The notes beneath the pieces are model-generated. The model did no database searches. It was not told where the DNA came from and saw only the letters and a program-made list of their open reading frames with translations. 38,566 nt of DNA, from contig PQAS01000015.1 in the NCBI GenBank assembly GCA_003104905.1, positions 1 to 38,566 on the forward strand, in the 5' to 3' direction. Made by a program: the position numbers and the translations under genes. Origin of the DNA: Candidatus Methanoperedentaceae archaeon (GTDB lineage Archaea; Halobacteriota; Methanosarcinia; Methanosarcinales; Methanoperedenaceae). Positions 23,896 through 31,829 of the stretch are shown here, in pieces; within the stretch, counting starts at the first letter, position 1, and each line of letters starts with the position of its first letter.

Positions 23896-23929
23896 AATAG
23901 TCTGAGGATATCTAAGGCAGTGCACCTGC

Positions 23930-24004
23930 GGGGTCGTAGGGTAGCCTGGTCCATCCTTCATGCTTGGGGTGCATGAGACCTGAGTTCAAATCTCAGCGAC
24001 CCCA
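23930..24004 (+). tRNA. tRNA-Pro (anticodon GGG)
   Basis: Acceptor GGGGTCG pairs with CGACCCC, discriminator A. The anticodon arm CATGC-TTGGGGT-GCATG gives anticodon GGG. The T arm is CTGAG-TTCAAAT-CTCAG. No encoded CCA, no intron, 75 bases. Confidence 0.97.
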
Positions 24005-24110
24005 TACAATATTTTTTCTTAACTATCTATATTTTATGCATATGAAAAAAACTATATAGAATAGCAGCAAATTCTTCATCCCGGATGGATAGTATGTGGC
24101 AATAAGATTA

Positions 24111-24142
24111 TATTAATATTAATGAATATTAATATTAATGAA
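24111..24142 (+). repeat. AT-rich 16-bp direct repeat upstream of the multicopper oxidase
   Basis: TATTAATATTAATGAA occurs twice back to back and is followed by a partial third copy (TATTATTATAAA). It lies about 100 bases before the oxidase start, in a 235-base gap after tRNA-Pro. It may hold the TATA/operator region or be simple slippage. Confidence 0.75.
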
Positions 24143-24239
24143 TATTATTATAAAAATTGTAATCATATTCAGGGATTTGAGAGTATCTTATCGCCATAAA
24201 CGGGGAAGTTAGTGTAAATAAATAAATGGAGTGATAAAT

Positions 24240-26186
24240 ATGGGAGAAGAAATAAGAATAGAGAATAGCATTACGAATGATGCTGAAAGAAAAAATGATT
24301 TCCTGAAAATGGATAGGAGAACATTTGTTAAAGTGGCGGGTGGGGTGGCAGGAGCAATCGCTTTTGGAGGTTTGTCCGGACATCTCATACAGCGGGCAAG
24401 TGCTGCAGCAGGTACACCTAACATAACAAAGTTCGTCGATCCATTGTTAAGTTCAATCCCGAAACTTATTCCGGTTGCAAATGATGCGTATCCCGGAGCC
24501 GACTACTATGAGATAGAGATGAAACCCGGCAGATTTCAATTCAGCAGTCAACTGCCTGTGACCGCTTTAGCTGGTATTAATACGACTTGGGGCTATGGAG
24601 GAAGGGATTTGGCAAATAAAGGACCACTTGTTTTCCTCGGCTATCTTGGGCCCACCATCGAAGCCCAGAAAGGAAAAACAGTTGTAGTCAAGTTCATCAA
24701 CAACCTGCCCACGACTCACCCTCTTCAAGCGTCCATTGATCCAACTGTACCGGATCCGGCAATGTACTCTGATCTATATGATACGTCGACAAATCCACCA
24801 ACTCCCATACATATAGGACGCACAACCCCGCATTTGCACGGTGGGTTTACAGCTCCACAGTTTGACGGACATCCTCACTCGTGGTTCACACCGATTTCTG
24901 ATGGGGGAAAGGGCTCACACTACGCGACGCTATCTGGAGCGGCAGCAAATGAAGCAATATTCGTCTTTTCAAACCAGCAGCCAGCCACCAATCTCTGGTA
25001 TCATGACCATGCGATGGGCATTACGCGCTTGAACGTATATGCAGGGCTGGCAGGATTGTATTTCGTGCGCGATCAGTATGACACTGGCACGTCAAATCCC
25101 CCAACGCCAGGACTTAACCTTCCTGCAGGTAATTATGAAGTCCCGCTTGTTCTTCAGGACAAGCAGTTCAATGCCGACGGGACGCTCTTCTATCCGACAG
25201 TTGGTATCACTGCCGTACACCCCATTTGGATGCCTGAGTTCTTTGGTGATACTCCAGTAGTTAATGGCACAGCATATCCATTCCTAAGCGTAGAACCGCG
25301 TCGCTATCGATTCCGAATTTTGAATGGCTCACAAGCCCGTTTTTACAATCTCTGGTTCGATAATGGATTAGCTCCCATTCCATTCCATCTGATAGGAATG
25401 GAACAGAGCCTCGTGCCAACGCCGGTGGCGATGACAAAGTTGCTGATCGCACCTGGAGAGCGCGCCGATATCATTGTCGACTTTGCAGGTATGCAGAATC
25501 AAATGTTGACTCTGAAGAACAACGCAAAAGCACCCTATCCTGGAGGTAAAGGTGGCTTTGGTCAGATCATGCAGGTCCGTGTTAATTTACCTATGACAGG
25601 TACCGATACCACGACACCGGCTGCTAATCTCGTATTACCTCAGGTTCCTCGTCTTACTGGTGCCACAATTATGCGCGAAATTGTCATGAAAGAGGATGTC
25701 GATCCGGTAACTGGTCTGCCTATCGATATGAAACTCAACGGAAAGTGGTTCAACGACTTACCCATTGACGAAACTCCAACACAAAACGCTACCGAGGTCT
25801 GGCAATTCATCAATCTGACGGTAGATGCGCATCCAATGCACATGCATCTGGTCAAATTCCAGGTCTCTGATCGGCAGCCTTTCGATGCCAAAGCCTACAC
25901 AACTGCCTGGCTTAAATATCAAGCTGGGCTGGGTTCCAAACCAATTCTGGCAAACTTCCTGACCAAAGGACCTGCCGTACTGCCGCCACCTGAAGAAATG
26001 GGATGGAAGGATACTGCCAAATCTTATCCAGGTGAAATTCTGCGCGTCATCGCCAAATTCGAGCTTCCGGATGCCGATTCAAACATCCCAGGTTCAGGAA
26101 CACAACTTCCGGCGGAATATGTCTATCACTGCCACATTCTTGAACACGAAGAGAATGAGATGATGCGCCCGTTCACAGTAGGTTAA
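24240..26186 (+). CDS. Tat-exported multicopper oxidase (CotA/laccase-like)
   Basis: A 648-aa secreted copper enzyme that couples oxidation of a substrate (phenols, Mn(II), Fe(II) or other) to oxygen reduction in characterised relatives. The signal region has DRRTFVKVAGG (twin arginine) followed by a hydrophobic stretch and RASAAAG. All four copper motifs are present: HLHGGF (about 197), WYHDHAMG (about 252), HPMHMHLVKF (about 530) and HCHILEHEENEMM (about 629; the Met is the T1 axial ligand). ATG 24240 follows GGAG. The body uses CGN arginine codons much more than neighbouring genes. The oxidant available to an anaerobic host is unclear, so the physiological reaction is open. Confidence 0.95.
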   Translation: MGEEIRIENSITNDAERKNDFLKMDRRTFVKVAGGVAGAIAFGGLSGHLIQRASAAAGTPNITKFVDPLLSSIPKLIPVANDAYPGADYYEIEMKPGRFQFSSQLPVTALAGINTTWGYGGRDLANKGPLVFLGYLGPTIEAQKGKTVVVKFINNLPTTHPLQASIDPTVPDPAMYSDLYDTSTNPPTPIHIGRTTPHLHGGFTAPQFDGHPHSWFTPISDGGKGSHYATLSGAAANEAIFVFSNQQPATNLWYHDHAMGITRLNVYAGLAGLYFVRDQYDTGTSNPPTPGLNLPAGNYEVPLVLQDKQFNADGTLFYPTVGITAVHPIWMPEFFGDTPVVNGTAYPFLSVEPRRYRFRILNGSQARFYNLWFDNGLAPIPFHLIGMEQSLVPTPVAMTKLLIAPGERADIIVDFAGMQNQMLTLKNNAKAPYPGGKGGFGQIMQVRVNLPMTGTDTTTPAANLVLPQVPRLTGATIMREIVMKEDVDPVTGLPIDMKLNGKWFNDLPIDETPTQNATEVWQFINLTVDAHPMHMHLVKFQVSDRQPFDAKAYTTAWLKYQAGLGSKPILANFLTKGPAVLPPPEEMGWKDTAKSYPGEILRVIAKFELPDADSNIPGSGTQLPAEYVYHCHILEHEENEMMRPFTVG

Positions 26187-26195
26187 AGCGACTTA

Positions 26196-26232
26196 AGAAA
26201 TAACCCGATTCGGGTTATTTCTAATTTTTTTT
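26196..26232 (+). terminator. Hairpin/T-tract terminator after multicopper oxidase
   Basis: AGAAATAACCCG (26196-26207) pairs perfectly with CGGGTTATTTCT (26211-26222) around an ATT loop, followed by a T tract. This is the bacterial intrinsic-terminator design, 9 bases after the oxidase stop; archaeal genes usually end in T-runs without such a stem. Confidence 0.85.
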
Positions 26233-26453
26233 CTCCCTGATATTTTCTGATCCTCATAAAACACTTTAATCATGATATTATAGATTCTTCTGCTTCCCGA
26301 TGCTTTGAGCTTCCCCCACTATTGCTTTTTTAACTCAAGCTGCATATCTATCATTTTCAGTGCAAACCTTGATTATTAGAAAAATTAATTACTTAAACAA
26401 ATCTTACCGCTTGAATCAATCATATATAAAAGAAAATGCAATAGGGATTAAAA

Positions 26454-26702
26454 ATGACAACAGTTGAACTTTATTATTCTGATACATGCCATAACTGCCA
26501 CCAATTAAGGGCTCTTTTAATGGAAATTCTTCCCAGGAGCATGAAATTCAAAGAAATAAACATCTCATATCCTGAAGGAAAGAAAAGGGCAGCAGAACTC
26601 AATATTATGTCTGTTCCAACAATCGCCATAGATGGGGATGTTGTGTTTATCGGGAGAGTTTCAAGAGAGGATCTTATTAAAGAGATATCTTTGAGAAAAT
26701 AG
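26454..26702 (+). CDS. Glutaredoxin/thioredoxin-like mini-protein
   Basis: An 82-aa thioredoxin-fold protein: VELYYSDTCHNCHQLRALL with CxxC (CHNC), and the cis-proline SVPTIAIDGDVVFIG. Length is that of archaeal glutaredoxin-like proteins that exchange dithiols. ATG 26454. It is separated from the oxidase by a 230-base gap in which I see no gene beyond the terminator. Confidence 0.9.
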   Translation: MTTVELYYSDTCHNCHQLRALLMEILPRSMKFKEINISYPEGKKRAAELNIMSVPTIAIDGDVVFIGRVSREDLIKEISLRK

Positions 26703-26809
26703 TATTTTCTTAATATTCCCATCATATCCGATAGAAAGACATATTAACTATGAGTATTATCATAATCATAGTTAATACAGTATTCTATAAAGATCATGGA
26801 AGGGAAATA

Positions 26810-27388
26810 ATGAGACGAAGCAGGATGGATATTGTTGTTGATGTATTGGAAGCTGCAAAAAATGGGGTTAATAAGACAGCAATAGTCTACAGGACAAATC
26901 TTAATTTTACGCTTGCAGAGAAATATCTTGAACTTCTGGAAAAACAGGGACTTCTTGAGAATAAGTCGGATAAATATATCACATCGGATAAAGGAAAAGT
27001 TTTCCTGGCAAAGGCTAAGGAAATAACCATGCAATTAGAAACTCCATTTCCAAAAATCAAAGAAAAAAAGATGCATAATGAAGATCCATCGTCAAAAATA
27101 AAACAAATGACCTTACAATATGAAGCGCCAATACAGAAAACGCAGGAAATGATATTACAGCATGAAGCGCCAATACAGAAAACGCAGGAAATGATATTAC
27201 AGCATGAAGCTCCAATTCAGAAAACGCAGGAAATGATATTACAGCATGAATCGCCTATACAGAAAATGCAGGAAATGATATTACAGCATGAAGCGCCTCA
27301 GAAAGTGGGGGAAATGAACTTGCAACAAGACTTATTGATGGAAAGACTGATTAGGGAAATAACGATACGCCGTGAAAATCCCAATTGA
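26810..27388 (+). CDS. Winged-helix protein with 14-residue tandem repeats
   Basis: A 192-aa protein. Residues 1-75 form a winged helix resembling archaeal DUF-type regulators (MDIVVDVLEAAKNGVNKTAI, then AEKYLELLEKQGLLENK, YITSDKGKVFLAKAKE). After a Lys-rich linker come about five copies of a 14-residue unit, APIQKTQEMILQHE, the DNA of which repeats every 42 bases. The unit is likely helical, and the start ATG 26810 has GGAAGGG upstream. DNA binding plus a variable repeat tail suggests a regulator with an adjustable oligomerisation arm; this is inference. Confidence 0.85.
   Translation: MRRSRMDIVVDVLEAAKNGVNKTAIVYRTNLNFTLAEKYLELLEKQGLLENKSDKYITSDKGKVFLAKAKEITMQLETPFPKIKEKKMHNEDPSSKIKQMTLQYEAPIQKTQEMILQHEAPIQKTQEMILQHEAPIQKTQEMILQHESPIQKMQEMILQHEAPQKVGEMNLQQDLLMERLIREITIRRENPN
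27122..27298 (+). repeat. 42-bp tandem repeat in coding region
   Basis: Units start at 27122, 27164, 27206 and 27248, with a partial fifth at 27290. The first two are identical by eye; the third differs at two bases and the fourth at a few more. The reading frame is preserved, so copy number could change without frameshift. Confidence 0.93.
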
Positions 27389-27405
27389 GAAGAGCTAAAG
27401 AAATT

Positions 27406-27603
27406 TCAATTAACCAGCAGTTCTAATCCTGAATCTGTAATCCTGACCGTTCCTTCTTTCAATTCGATTAAACCGAATTCTTTCATAAAATCAATAATTG
27501 CTGCCAGTGGTTGTATACTATCCTCCATTTTATCAAGATCTACTTCTTCCCCATTATAGAGCATTTCAAGAATCATATCTGCGTCTTCGCCGAATTTTGA
27601 CAT
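27406..27603 (-). CDS. Small winged-helix-like protein
   Basis: A 65-aa protein: an acidic helix (DADMILEMLYNGEEVDLDKM), then AAIIDFMKEFGLIELKEGTV and RITDSGLELLV, the recognition-helix-and-wing end of an archaeal winged helix. The N-terminal part of a full domain is short. It converges on the repeat-containing regulator. Possible transcription factor or a modulator; no partner shown. Confidence 0.6.
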   Translation of the reverse strand: MSKFGEDADMILEMLYNGEEVDLDKMEDSIQPLAAIIDFMKEFGLIELKEGTVRITDSGLELLVN

Positions 27604-27763
27604 AATATTAGATAATATTTACTTTCTTATATAATGACACGGAACAAAGTTTCTTAACTCATTTTCTTAATATATGTTCTTAACTATATTTACTGTTAGC
27701 TTATATTGTCCAGGGTCATTGTAGTAATTGCCTCACAAAGGTCAAAATAAAGGAGATATAAAA

Positions 27764-27856
27764 ATGAATAATGAAAAAATTGAAAACAACAGAAAAGATG
27801 AAGAAGAAAAAGTAGCAGAGGAAATGTTCAAGAGAGTAGTTCTTGGCGCAGCTTAA
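27764..27856 (+). CDS. 30-aa charged peptide upstream of UbiA gene
   Basis: A very short gene with strong translation signals: AGGAGAT six bases before ATG 27764 and TAA at 27854. The peptide is mostly charged (MNNEKIENNRKDEEEKVAEE) and ends MFKRVVLGAA. The UbiA gene starts 8 bases after its stop and lacks its own ribosome-binding site, so translation of the two is probably coupled. A peptide leader, a RiPP-like precursor or a subunit of the membrane enzyme are all possible; nothing in the sequence decides. A Cys, usual for prenylated peptides, is absent. Confidence 0.6.
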   Translation: MNNEKIENNRKDEEEKVAEEMFKRVVLGAA

Positions 27857-27864
27857 ATATTAAA

Positions 27865-28770
27865 ATGGTATTGAAAAATATAGCTGAATTGTTAAGACTT
27901 TGTAACACTCCGGCTACCATCATTTCACCTGTTCCATTCTTTGCGATAGCAATATTTTTGGCATCGCACAATGATTTTAATTATTATGGAATTCAAATTC
28001 TTTTTATTGGAATATTTGTTTCCCTTTCATCAAATTTCGCGTCTAACCTGTGGAACCATTGCAACGACCTTAAGGAAGATATAGCCCAGGGTAAAAAGAC
28101 AATCTTAACACAAGATCCTTCAATTCAAAAAAGTGCAATAATAATTGCAATCTTTTTGTATATAATTTCTTTTTTTATAGTTTATCAAATATCAATGGAA
28201 GTCCACAGACCCATTTACGTCTATTTCCTTATATGGGCGATCGCAACATGGTGTTATTCAGATAATTTAATCTTAAAAAAAATTACAGGCTTCAGGTTGA
28301 AAGAGCATTATATAGGAGAGTTCATAACATATGGGATCGCATGGCCGATGTACACTCTTAGCATCTGGTTAATATATTCAGAATTAACTATTACCGGTGA
28401 AATAATTATTGCAGCTTTTTTCTTCTTTAGCATATCAGGACTGTTATTAAAAGATCTAAAGGACATATCCGGTGACAGGAAAGCCGGACTAAAGACTTTA
28501 GGGGTAGTTTTTTCCCCGTCAAAATTGATCCGATATTCATGTTATTTGATGGTCATGTATTATTCTATTGTTTTGAACCCCATCACATTGGAACATTTTA
28601 ATAGCGGGACATTAATTATGATTGTCCCATTTGCTTATTTCTTAAAAAATACTTTTTTCCACATGTATCTCAAAAATTGGACTCTGGATATAGGAGATTT
28701 AAAGGCGCTCAAATCCATGGGATATTCTGCTTATGCATCAGTATTGATATTGGGATTTACGTTTTTGTAA
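27865..28770 (+). CDS. UbiA-family prenyltransferase
   Basis: A 301-aa membrane prenyltransferase with about eight or nine helices. The first Asp-rich motif is NDLKEDIAQGKKT (residues about 69-82) and the second is KDLKDISGDRKAG (about 194-206), the two diphosphate/Mg-binding sites of UbiA enzymes. It transfers an isoprenoid chain to an aromatic or other acceptor such as quinone, haem or lipid. The exact acceptor is unclear. ATG 27865 has no Shine-Dalgarno of its own, consistent with coupling to the preceding 30-aa gene. It converges on the FIST gene, leaving only 8 bases. Confidence 0.9.
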   Translation: MVLKNIAELLRLCNTPATIISPVPFFAIAIFLASHNDFNYYGIQILFIGIFVSLSSNFASNLWNHCNDLKEDIAQGKKTILTQDPSIQKSAIIIAIFLYIISFFIVYQISMEVHRPIYVYFLIWAIATWCYSDNLILKKITGFRLKEHYIGEFITYGIAWPMYTLSIWLIYSELTITGEIIIAAFFFFSISGLLLKDLKDISGDRKAGLKTLGVVFSPSKLIRYSCYLMVMYYSIVLNPITLEHFNSGTLIMIVPFAYFLKNTFFHMYLKNWTLDIGDLKALKSMGYSAYASVLILGFTFL

Positions 28771-28778
28771 ACAACGGA

Positions 28779-30212
28779 CTAAATCTTCAAACAGGCATTT
28801 GTACCTGCGCTTGAAAAGAAAATATTTTTGCCGGATTCCGATAAATAATTCCTCTTCTGGAATTCTTGCGGTAGATATACCGAGGGGGCACATGATAGAA
28901 TTCCAAAGTAATTCTCTCCCAGTAATTGTTTTATTTTATCTTTATATTCAAAAACTTTTTCTCCGAAGGCTGTTGTGACACCCACATCTAAGAAGAAATA
29001 AGTAAATTTATCATCAGATTTCAAAATATTCAAAGATGAAATGAAGGCATCGAACTTGTCTTCAATTATCTCATATACAAGAGCTACATCATCCGAGTAA
29101 TCCGAAACATCCACATAAAATGGAAATAATTCAAATGGATAGTATGCCCCTATTCCAAGCAGGAAAACCCCGTTTGTTTTTTTATTAAAGAATAAAAGTT
29201 CATAAGGTATATAGAGCTTATAATCTCCCTTTTCAAGTTTCCCTAACAAATCTTCTTTTTTTTTCTCTGCGGCGTATATCAGATTTTCCACCGCCTCAAC
29301 AGGGGCCATACCATCCAGAGAAATTAAGATATTCTTTTCAAAATTTGCCTTGAATTCTTTGATAATAGTGAATTCTTCGCCCACGTTGTGTCTGGTTTCT
29401 TCCATTGTCTTTCCTTTTTCAGAAAAGATATCGTCATAAAATGCTTTTATTCCTTTTTTCTCAATTATTAAAGCTGCAATCCCCCCCCCAATATCCTTGA
29501 AATTGCAGAATATGCTTGGAGAATTAATTCTTACATGCGTATGCATCACGTTTACACCTATGATAGGCACACTATAATTTGTTTGCTTTGAAAAAATTTC
29601 AAGGATTGTAGGGGGCAGGGGAAAAATTTTTTCTTTATCACAGTAATCCGAAAATTTTCCAGCATATTCTTTCTGTTTTTCAATCGTGGCACCTTTGCAC
29701 TGTTTGCTGTAATAATATCCTTTTGCAAAAAACTCAGCTGATTTAAGTACATTTGGTACTCTGACTAGAGGAAAATGTAACACAATAGATCCATTGTCAC
29801 ATTTTATCATTTTTGCAAGTTTTTCAGCTGAATTTACGACTCCTTTTTCGTTTAGCCCTTTGACACTAATATGAGCGCTATCATCTTTGCATAACACAAG
29901 AGCTGACCCATCTGTGCGCATGTCTTCGGGATAAATCATACCATCCACAGAGGCGCCAATTTGGGGTAGATCACCATACTCCTCATGGATTACATCCAGC
30001 ATGGCTTGGTAATTGCCGTTGTATTTCAGGGTGGCATAGAATAAAACGAGGTCCGGCTTAAAATTCAGATTCGAACGTGCCTGTTCAATAAGGTCTTGAG
30101 CCGCTTGATTATGATCTTTCTTATTACTGAAAAATGTTATTGACTTCGTTCTAACACCTGTCATATCATATATGCTGCTTGTGGATAAATATCTTATCAT
30201 CAATAGTATCAT
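28779..30212 (-). CDS. FIST-domain sensor protein
   Basis: A 477-aa protein with a FIST_N part (SNKKDHNQAAQDLIEQAR, DLVLFYATLKYNG, GDLPQIGASVDGMIYPED) and a FIST_C part ending PSVYLPQEF. FIST domains bind small ligands in signal-transduction proteins; here there is no attached kinase or cyclase. ATG 30212 is the first start, but MTGVRTKSITFF (ATG about 30164) may be the true one since it begins directly at the first strand. It is the third gene of the KaiC-like/Roadblock-like/FIST run. Confidence 0.85.
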   Translation of the reverse strand: MILLMIRYLSTSSIYDMTGVRTKSITFFSNKKDHNQAAQDLIEQARSNLNFKPDLVLFYATLKYNGNYQAMLDVIHEEYGDLPQIGASVDGMIYPEDMRTDGSALVLCKDDSAHISVKGLNEKGVVNSAEKLAKMIKCDNGSIVLHFPLVRVPNVLKSAEFFAKGYYYSKQCKGATIEKQKEYAGKFSDYCDKEKIFPLPPTILEIFSKQTNYSVPIIGVNVMHTHVRINSPSIFCNFKDIGGGIAALIIEKKGIKAFYDDIFSEKGKTMEETRHNVGEEFTIIKEFKANFEKNILISLDGMAPVEAVENLIYAAEKKKEDLLGKLEKGDYKLYIPYELLFFNKKTNGVFLLGIGAYYPFELFPFYVDVSDYSDDVALVYEIIEDKFDAFISSLNILKSDDKFTYFFLDVGVTTAFGEKVFEYKDKIKQLLGENYFGILSCAPSVYLPQEFQKRNYLSESGKNIFFSSAGTNACLKI

Positions 30213-30242
30213 AATGAAATATTGAATTATAATTGAAAATAT

Positions 30243-30596
30243 CTATGCAACACAGGATTCGATGATCCTGGTAGCCCGAAGCGCCTCAAGCGAGATGAGC
30301 TGCTGATTCGCTTCTCCTTTTGCAATAGTAACAAGAACTGTGGACTTAGAAGATGGAGCAATGAGTATACGATTGTTCCTGAAATAAAAAATAGTTTCCT
30401 TCAATCCTTCACGATTCATTTCCCCCAGCACTCGCCTTATATGTTTTTCAAGCCAGAACATCGTTTCCAGAAGGTCTTCCCTGTAACCTGGAGCCCTTAA
30501 CGTAATTGGCACGCCATCTATTCTGTAAAGCATGCAGGCTTCAATTCCCTCGATTTCATAAAGTTGATCCAGGGTATCTTCAAGTTTTATTATCAT
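30243..30596 (-). CDS. Roadblock/LC7-like small protein
   Basis: A 117-aa protein. From ATG 30596 it reads MIIKLEDTLDQLYEIEGIEA, then CMLYRIDGVPITLRA, and strands FRNNRILIAPSSKSTVLVTIAKG, the alpha/beta profile of Roadblock/LC7 proteins, which bind and regulate small NTPases. Its start overlaps the end of the upstream KaiC-like gene by 17 bases, so they are coupled. An upstream start (30653) lies inside that gene and is unlikely. Confidence 0.75.
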   Translation of the reverse strand: MIIKLEDTLDQLYEIEGIEACMLYRIDGVPITLRAPGYREDLLETMFWLEKHIRRVLGEMNREGLKETIFYFRNNRILIAPSSKSTVLVTIAKGEANQQLISLEALRATRIIESCVA

Positions 30597-31506
30597 TGTT
30601 TTTTTTCTCTTGTTTAATGACCATTTCAAGAATCTGCTGGGGATCGTCATCATGGACCCAGTTCTTTCTCAAGATTTCGATTCTTGTCGCCAATTTTTCA
30701 CCCAGTTCTCCCATTGATCTTGATTTCTCAACAGCCTGTACAAATCTATCATCGAACTTGGTTTTTGGTATAACCCTGTCGATCTGTTTTTTCGAAGCTC
30801 TCAGAACAATTCCTAATCCGGTCTCTATGGAATAAGGATATATCCCTTCACCATGTTTAGACCCCCTGTGTTTCATTATCCTGATCGTTCTGTCATACAT
30901 TTCCCCAAATCCCAGATTCTGCAAGAATAGAACAGTATCAGATAAATATAACGGCATGGATAAAGCTTTGGTATTACTTTGAATTTCAGCTGAACCCCCG
31001 AAATTTGCTGAGGCTACACCATCAGCAGGCTCTTCCAGAACCACAAGTGTTGTTCCAAATGTTCGAAGGTCCTGGAATATCGTACTGATCGATTTTCTTT
31101 TCTCTTTATCCGAATAAAAAGTAGGATATGTAAAAGGATCAATTACTATTCTTGGATTGTGTCCGGAAATTGATTTCTTGATGATCTCCGTAATATCCAG
31201 ACTCGGGAATTCTAAGTCTTCTCCAAAAATATGGAGTATTTTCAGATCACCTTCCTCAATATAATCTTTAATAATTCCCCACCCTATGTCTGTGCAATCA
31301 CGGATGATTTGCTGCTCTGACATCTCAAAAGAAACATAAAGGACTTTCTCCCCGCGATCTAATCCAAAAAGCGAATATTGCAATGCAAATGTGGTTTTAC
31401 CGACACCTGGCCCACCATATATTGAATTAATAGTATTCTTCCTGAAGCCTCCATCCATAAGGTCATCCAGGCCATATATCCCTGTTAATATCCTACCATT
31501 TTTCAT
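30580..31506 (-). CDS. KaiC-like ATPase, first gene of sensory cluster
   Basis: A 308-aa RecA-superfamily ATPase: RILTGIYGLDDLMDGGF, Walker A YGGPGVGKTTFA, glutamate-bearing VLYVSFEMSEQQIIRD and Walker B RIVIDPFTYPTF, then KHRGSKHGEGIYPY. A C-terminal tail of about 80 residues (RSMGELGEKLATRIEILRKN) is rich in charged helix and is not in the shorter KaiC-like gene at 15297. ATG 31506 has GAGGTGG upstream. Next genes encode a Roadblock-like and a FIST protein. Confidence 0.92.
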   Translation of the reverse strand: MKNGRILTGIYGLDDLMDGGFRKNTINSIYGGPGVGKTTFALQYSLFGLDRGEKVLYVSFEMSEQQIIRDCTDIGWGIIKDYIEEGDLKILHIFGEDLEFPSLDITEIIKKSISGHNPRIVIDPFTYPTFYSDKEKRKSISTIFQDLRTFGTTLVVLEEPADGVASANFGGSAEIQSNTKALSMPLYLSDTVLFLQNLGFGEMYDRTIRIMKHRGSKHGEGIYPYSIETGLGIVLRASKKQIDRVIPKTKFDDRFVQAVEKSRSMGELGEKLATRIEILRKNWVHDDDPQQILEMVIKQEKKNNDNKT

Positions 31507-31604
31507 AATACTTCCACCTCATTATTATAATGTTATCTGATATGCTCAAATTATTATTTATAGTTTAGTATTTGCAAATGGATGAGCCCATTGAATCCAA
31601 TTCT

Positions 31605-31829
31605 TTAGTCCATTTCAAACTTTTCAGTTCTGGATCCCCCATTTTCCAGGATCAATTGCTCAACTTTCTGCTGTGCACACTGTATTTTAGTATTGCACTC
31701 TCTTACAAGCTTGATCCCCTTCTCAAAAAGCATAAGGCTCTCATCAAGTGAAAGCTGCCCTTTCTCTAGCTTATCCACAATTCCCTCAAGTTCTTTAAGT
31801 GATTCCTCAAAACTCATTTCCATATGCAT
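31605..31829 (-). CDS. xseB: Exodeoxyribonuclease VII small subunit
   Basis: A 74-aa protein that matches XseB: FEESLKELEGIVDKLEKGQL and SLDESLMLFEKGIKLVRECN form the antiparallel helices that stabilise XseA. It overlaps the end of xseA by 16 bases. Exo VII removes nucleotides from single-stranded DNA ends. Bacterial in origin, but present in Methanosarcina-type archaea. Confidence 0.96.
   Translation of the reverse strand: MHMEMSFEESLKELEGIVDKLEKGQLSLDESLMLFEKGIKLVRECNTKIQCAQQKVEQLILENGGSRTEKFEMD

Noticed and set aside
24111-24142. AT-rich direct repeats considered as a replication origin
   Set aside because: Only two full copies, no origin-recognition-box sequence and no cdc6/orc1 gene nearby.
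27122-27298. Regular repeats considered as a CRISPR array
   Set aside because: The 42-bp units are directly adjacent without spacers, in frame within a coding sequence.
15297-31506. KaiC-like genes as circadian clock components
   Set aside because: Each has a single ATPase domain, and no kaiA or kaiB gene is present; archaeal members of this family are not shown to be clocks.
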